From: JAPHTQ01 sp050302275
GTDB taxonomy: Bacteria > Pseudomonadota > Gammaproteobacteria > Thiohalomonadales > Thiohalomonadaceae
Direction: 5' to 3'
NCBI GenBank assembly: GCA_050302275.1
Contig: JBNLAT010000061.1
Coordinates: 1-12,299 of the forward strand
Length of the DNA stretch: 12,299 nucleotides
Position numbers and translations under genes: made by a program. Positions 7,018-12,299 of this stretch are shown here, in pieces (positions within the stretch are counted from its first letter, which is position 1; every line of letters begins with the position of its first letter). The notes under the pieces were generated by a model, which searched no databases, was not told where the DNA came from, and was given only the letters and a program-made list of their open reading frames with translations.

Positions 7018-8175
7018 ATGCAAAATACCCGAAATTCTATTTGCTTCCCGCCAATTACAAAAAATATTGAGAACAATAGTGGAATCATTTGCCACCGCTT
7101 TTATTGTTTATCTCGCTTGGTTCTTGTATGTGTCATTCTGACATTGTTGGTTCAGAATGTTGCCATTGCAGATGATTGGGATGGTTGTTTACTGTGCCAC
7201 AAAATGCCTGGGTTCGGTGTTTATGAAGTCGAGCCCTCGAAATCAAGACAAAGAAGAATATTCAGTATTGATCAGAACAAGTATAAATATGCATATCACG
7301 GACGCGTGAAGTGTAGAGGGTGTCATAGTGATATCAATCAAATACCACATGTCGATGTAAATAAAGTAGATTGTGCCAACAAATGTCATATTAGAGATCC
7401 ATCGAGTAATAGTTGGTATTCTCACGAGCGTATTGCGGATGATTTAAACAAGAGTGTACATGGCAGAAAGAAAGAGCATGAATCAGATTATCCTAGGTGT
7501 AAATTCTGTCATACGAATAAGCCGTATCAGAACATAGGCACAGAACTTGATGAAATCGATGAATTTATCGGTGTCTGCCTGCAGTGCCATGAATCAGAAG
7601 CCTGGACCAAACGCTTTTTCAAGCATATAAATTACAGAGCACGAATACGGAGAACTTCAAAGGATATTGTCTCTTTATGTAGTCAGTGCCACGCAGATGG
7701 AACCATGATGGGAAGGCATAAACTAGATGTGATCGTTGGATTCAATGATACTTTTCATGGCAAAGCCATAAAATATGGCAATACAGAGGTTGCAAACTGT
7801 CTGAACTGCCATGCCCCATATAAGAAAGGACTCTCACCGCACAGCATCACAAAAAAGGAAAACGACCTTTCTCCAGTATCCCCATCAAACAAGCTCAAGA
7901 CATGCAGGCAGTCTGGGTGCCACGTTGACGCAAAGGATGCATTTGCCACACAAGGCAGAGTTCATCCATCACCTTATGGCTTAGTATCCTCGATGCGTCC
8001 AAAGACAGATAAACTGAATGCAGATATTGACGACGGTTTTCAAAATCTAGTCATTTATCTCATTAATCTGCTTTATAAAATTCTTATTGTTACCGTAGTC
8101 GGTGGTCTTGGAATCCATCAGATTCTAAACCTGCGTTCAATCAAAAGGGATTCCAGCAAGGAGATACGGCAATGA
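7018..8175 (+). CDS. Membrane-anchored multiheme cytochrome c (eight heme-binding motifs)
   Basis: This 385-residue exported cytochrome has a hydrophobic signal segment at residues 32-51 (LVLVCVILTLLV...IA) preceded by an unusually long n-region. Six CXXCH motifs start at Cys57, 99, 161, 187, 221 and 261. Two variant motifs are CANKCH at 119-124 (CX3CH) and CRQSGCH at 296-302 (CX4CH). Other histidines that could be distal ligands include His94, His136, His148 and His247 (YHG, YSH, SVHG, TFHGKA). A C-terminal helix (about 340-370, LVIYLINLLYKILIVTVVGGLG) anchors it in the inner membrane. This layout, with a cytochrome b gene behind it, matches multiheme subunits of quinone-linked oxidoreductases. 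There is no good ribosome site before ATG 7018, but no better start precedes the signal segment. The gene is clearly AT-richer than rpoD or the GH94 gene. The partner and direction of electron flow are unknown. Confidence 0.92.
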   Translation: MQNTRNSICFPPITKNIENNSGIICHRFYCLSRLVLVCVILTLLVQNVAIADDWDGCLLCHKMPGFGVYEVEPSKSRQRRIFSIDQNKYKYAYHGRVKCRGCHSDINQIPHVDVNKVDCANKCHIRDPSSNSWYSHERIADDLNKSVHGRKKEHESDYPRCKFCHTNKPYQNIGTELDEIDEFIGVCLQCHESEAWTKRFFKHINYRARIRRTSKDIVSLCSQCHADGTMMGRHKLDVIVGFNDTFHGKAIKYGNTEVANCLNCHAPYKKGLSPHSITKKENDLSPVSPSNKLKTCRQSGCHVDAKDAFATQGRVHPSPYGLVSSMRPKTDKLNADIDDGFQNLVIYLINLLYKILIVTVVGGLGIHQILNLRSIKRDSSKEIRQ

Positions 8176-8882
8176 GTGAACACAATCATACAAATACAAA
8201 ATACTTTGTGAGACTCACAAAAAATCAACGCATTCAACATGCTGTTCTATTTTCTTCTACTGGAGTGCTTATTCTCACCGGATTTATGCTGCAAGGCGAG
8301 AGATGGGCAATCGAGATGTTTGGTGGCGCTGGCGATACGATATTCTGGTGGCGCAGTTTATTCCACAGGCTTGCTGGAGTCACGGTTACACTAGTATGTT
8401 TTTATCACTTTATTTATGTGATAACGACAAAAGAGGGCAGGTCGTGGATTCGTGCTATGGCTCCAAGGCTGACCGATCTGACAGATGCATATAAAAATGT
8501 GCTGTACATGCTTGGACTGAGGCAAGATCAACCAAAATTTGATCGATTTACCTACATTGAAAAGCTCGAATATTTTTCTGTCTGGTTTGGTATGTTCATT
8601 GTAATAGTAACAGGGTATATGATGTGGACAGAATACCTGTGGCCTAAGTTTTATCTTGATATTGCAGATGCCTTCCATTTAGGTGAAGCGACCCTAGCGG
8701 CACTAGCAATAATCGTCGGGCATATTTTCACCGTACACTACAACCCTCATGTTTATCCAATGAACAGGGCCTTCATCGATGGAAATATCAGCGAAAGCCT
8801 GGCAAAGGAAGAGCATCCCCTTTGGTATGAACGCGATTTAAAGAGAAACGATGAGATCGCGGGCAAAGCGGCTTGTGAATGA
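8172..8882 (+). CDS. Cytochrome b/b6-type membrane subunit (FdnI/HydC-like)
   Basis: This 236-residue integral membrane protein has four helices, at about residues 22-40, 65-85, 135-152 and 172-195. The pattern fits diheme b subunits of formate dehydrogenase-N (FdnI) and Ni/Fe hydrogenase (HydC/HyaC). Candidate heme b histidines are in RIQHAVLF (helix 1), LFHRLAGV and FYHFIYV (helix 2), and GHIFTVHYNP (helix 4). The ending PMNRAFIDG, just after the last helix, is also typical. Its start overlaps the stop of the preceding cytochrome c in ATGA, and AGGAGA lies about eight bases before the ATG, so the two genes are translationally coupled. It is expected to exchange electrons between quinone and the periplasmic multiheme subunit. 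Confidence 0.92.
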   Translation: MSEHNHTNTKYFVRLTKNQRIQHAVLFSSTGVLILTGFMLQGERWAIEMFGGAGDTIFWWRSLFHRLAGVTVTLVCFYHFIYVITTKEGRSWIRAMAPRLTDLTDAYKNVLYMLGLRQDQPKFDRFTYIEKLEYFSVWFGMFIVIVTGYMMWTEYLWPKFYLDIADAFHLGEATLAALAIIVGHIFTVHYNPHVYPMNRAFIDGNISESLAKEEHPLWYERDLKRNDEIAGKAACE

Positions 8883-8886
8883 TACG

Positions 8887-9669
8887 ATGAAAAACGACAG
8901 TATATACTTCACGGTTGTTAGAAAGCTGCTTGTTGATACGCTAATGGGGGTTATTTTCTTGCTGCTGTTTTCATTTGCATTGTGGTTGATTTGGCTCACA
9001 TTTTTTCGAGAATACTTTGATGACGGAATTCTCGGCGAGGCAACAGGTGAATATTTTACAAGTCAGACAAATGTAACTATGAGCTCCATGCAAAGATTTC
9101 ATAACGTTGTGGAGCAGGTCCCCGATAATTCAGAATTTGTCACCTCGTGCATGCTGTGTCACGAGGATCTTCCACATTCTAAATCCAAGGATACCAGGGC
9201 CTTTTTAAATGCACATGGTTACTTCATGACGTGTCAAGTCTGTCATGCCAAGCATGATGATAAGATGGTCGTGGGTTATCGCTGGCAAGATAAAGAGACA
9301 GGTCATATTTCAGATACACCTCATATGAAAGGTATGTCAAGAATTACTCCAGTCGTAGTGATGGGTGGTCTGGTTCAAACAATAGATATCAAAGATGAAA
9401 AAAACTTCGTGCTTGAATACCTAAAAACTAACAATGCGATGGATATGAAAAAGGAAGATACCGTATGGAAAAAAACGCACGGCAACATCTCAACTGATCC
9501 AATATCCTGTGTAGATTGTCATACCATTGAAAAGCAACCATTCTTGCCTTTATCAGAGTTGGCATACTCCGCCTCCAGAATAGAAGAACTATCAAGAATC
9601 GAAGTGGCAGGCATGATAAAAAAGTATGAACATTTATATTTGCCTAATCTGACTAGAGACTCAGAATAG
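8887..9669 (+). CDS. Membrane-anchored cytochrome c with three heme motifs
   Basis: This 260-residue protein has an N-terminal membrane helix (about residues 14-40, LMGVIFLLLFSFALWLIWLTF), left uncleaved as an anchor, and a periplasmic domain with three CXXCH motifs: CMLCH at 88-92, CQVCH at 116-120 and CVDCH at 208-212. HGYFMTC before the second motif and KKTHGN before the third supply candidate distal histidines. The long stretch between motifs two and three has no heme motif. I prefer ATG 8887, four bases after the upstream stop; an in-frame ATG at 8851 (overlapping the cytochrome b by 32 bp, with AGAGA before it) would add 12 residues. It is the third gene of the operon and probably relays electrons to or from the octaheme subunit or a soluble partner. 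It is NapC-like in topology, but the heme number and spacing differ from NapC. Confidence 0.85.
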   Translation: MKNDSIYFTVVRKLLVDTLMGVIFLLLFSFALWLIWLTFFREYFDDGILGEATGEYFTSQTNVTMSSMQRFHNVVEQVPDNSEFVTSCMLCHEDLPHSKSKDTRAFLNAHGYFMTCQVCHAKHDDKMVVGYRWQDKETGHISDTPHMKGMSRITPVVVMGGLVQTIDIKDEKNFVLEYLKTNNAMDMKKEDTVWKKTHGNISTDPISCVDCHTIEKQPFLPLSELAYSASRIEELSRIEVAGMIKKYEHLYLPNLTRDSE

Positions 9670-9762
9670 AAGTGAAGGTGACCTATTCCCCGTTACCGAG
9701 ACACCCGTAGCTAGAAAATTCCGGCTAAAAATAAACGCTTCATTATCTTATTGACTTTAAAA

Positions 9763-9839
<77 letters not shown>

Positions 9840-9862
9840 GGAAGCGGGGGGATTCTAGCAGA

Positions 9863-9904
9863 TTTGCCCACCGGACCAGTAGTTTCGTCCGGCTGGTGGG
9901 CAAA
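9863..9904. other. Strong hairpin between rpoD and the tRNA
   Basis: TTTGCCCACC (9863-9872) pairs with GGTGGGCAAA (9895-9904), and GGAC (9873-9876) with GTCC (9887-9890), leaving a 10-base loop and a four-base bulge. It begins right behind the rpoD stop. No T run follows on the minus strand, so it is not a classic intrinsic terminator. It may stabilise the rpoD mRNA 3' end, act as a processing site before the tRNA, or be a weak terminator. Confidence 0.6.
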
Positions 9905-9913
9905 ACGCCAGGA

Positions 9914-11776
<1,863 letters not shown>

Positions 11777-11808
11777 CTTTTACCTTGAATTGAAACGGGG
11801 TCCACCGC

Positions 11809-11821
11809 GTTCAGACTGAAC
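11809..11821. promoter_or_regulatory. Inverted repeat in the rpoD leader, candidate operator
   Basis: GTTCAG-A-CTGAAC is a perfect 6-bp inverted repeat around one base, 33 bp before the rpoD start and directly downstream of the candidate -10 at 11827-11832. It would overlap or follow the transcription start. A regulator binding here, or a small RNA hairpin, could adjust rpoD expression. It does not match the LexA consensus (CTGT-N8-ACAG). Confidence 0.35.
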
Positions 11822-11826
11822 ACACC

Positions 11827-11857
11827 ATATTAGCACAGTTTTATATGCATATGCCAA
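11827..11857 (-). promoter_or_regulatory. Candidate rpoD promoter in the dnaG-rpoD gap
   Basis: Read on the minus strand, TTGGCA (11857-11852) is followed by a 19-bp spacer and TAATAT (11832-11827), with TGC immediately before, giving an extended -10 element (TGnTAATAT). The long spacer is less than ideal, but an extended -10 tolerates a weak -35. The spacer contains the palindrome ATATGCATAT. Transcription from here would give a leader of about 45 bases. Confidence 0.45.
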
Positions 11858-11887
11858 CAATATTAGGGATTACCATAATGACCGGAT

Positions 11888-12299
11888 TCATTCGGACGCC
11901 TCGTCGTCGGTTATCGACCCCGGATAGCGCCGTTTCAGCGCTTCCCGCTCTCTCTCAGACAGTTCGCTGGGTTTGAGATTCCCGGGGAGGGGGCGGCTCT
12001 CCTTGCGGAACTGCTCATTCAGCTTGACCAGGGCATCCCTCAGTTCGGTCTCCTGGTTCATGTCCGGCAGGTCGAAGGTGTACTGCGCGAGCTTGTTGAG
12101 ATGGGCGAAGTGCTCACTGTCGCGCCAGCGTTCCAACAGCGCCGCCTTTTTAAGCGTAGGTTGAGATCGAATAATTTCAAGCAGTTGCGACAATATCCGG
12201 GTACCTGTCGTGTCCCACGCCTGCCAGCTGTCATCTACCGTGTCCGCCACCTGTATCAGATGGGGATTGTCCAGTAGAAGTGCAATAGCAAGACGTATC
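11888..12299 (-). CDS. dnaG: DNA primase DnaG, C-terminal part (5' end outside window)
   Basis: The frame is open through the right window edge, so only about the last 136 residues are present. They form the helicase-binding C-terminal domain, beginning LAIALLLDNPHL, a typical opening of this domain in proteobacterial primases, and continuing LSQLLEIIRSQPTLKKAALLERWRD, then a charged tail ending GSITDDEASE. This domain docks on the DnaB helicase and recruits primase to the replication fork; the catalytic TOPRIM and zinc-binding domains lie beyond the window. The assignment rests partly on the position directly upstream of rpoD on the same strand, as in the rpsU-dnaG-rpoD operon. A GTG at 12250 is internal, not the start. 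Confidence 0.93.
   Translation of the reverse strand, partial: IRLAIALLLDNPHLIQVADTVDDSWQAWDTTGTRILSQLLEIIRSQPTLKKAALLERWRDSEHFAHLNKLAQYTFDLPDMNQETELRDALVKLNEQFRKESRPLPGNLKPSELSEREREALKRRYPGSITDDEASE

Overview
The window looks like a chromosomal segment of a gammaproteobacterium. The right end holds the dnaG-rpoD arrangement followed by a CAU-anticodon tRNA resembling tRNA-Ile2. That layout recalls E. coli, where ileX lies near rpoD. The left part carries a cyclic beta-glucan synthase-type GH94 protein, and the middle a SoxYZ-like carrier and multiheme cytochromes. These fit an environmental, respiratory proteobacterium, but the genus cannot be named from this sequence.

Layout. Bases 1-2435 (+) are the C-terminal part of a large GH94 protein (NdvB-like). 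It is followed after 71 bp by a transglutaminase-like cysteine protease-fold protein (2507-3367, +). A hemolysin III/PAQR-type membrane protein lies at 3561-4178 (+). The stretch 4179-5015 has no confident gene but contains coding-like, apparently interrupted reading frames on the minus strand. A secreted fused SoxY-SoxZ-like carrier sits at 5016-5855 (-). The stretch 5856-7017 is a long, increasingly AT-rich spacer with several hairpins and palindromes and one possible 54-residue cysteine-containing mini-protein. Bases 7018-9669 (+) form a tightly packed three-gene operon: an eight-heme-motif cytochrome c with a C-terminal membrane anchor, a four-helix cytochrome b, and an N-terminally anchored cytochrome c with three heme motifs. 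Convergent to it are tRNA-Ile2(CAU) (9763-9839, -), rpoD (9914-11776, -) and the C-terminus of dnaG (11888 to the window end, -).

How the genes work together. The three cytochromes most likely form one membrane complex that moves electrons between the quinone pool and periplasmic hemes, like a split version of cytochrome b/multiheme c quinol oxidoreductases such as Geobacter CbcL. Direction, partner and terminal acceptor are unknown. The operon and its upstream spacer are clearly AT-richer than the flanking housekeeping genes and end close to a tRNA 3' end, which suggests acquisition by transfer; no integrase or duplicated attachment site is visible. The GH94 protein and the transglutaminase-like protein probably form a separate co-transcribed unit. 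The most interesting parts are the cytochrome module, with its unusual CX3CH and CX4CH motifs, and the structured spacer in front of it.
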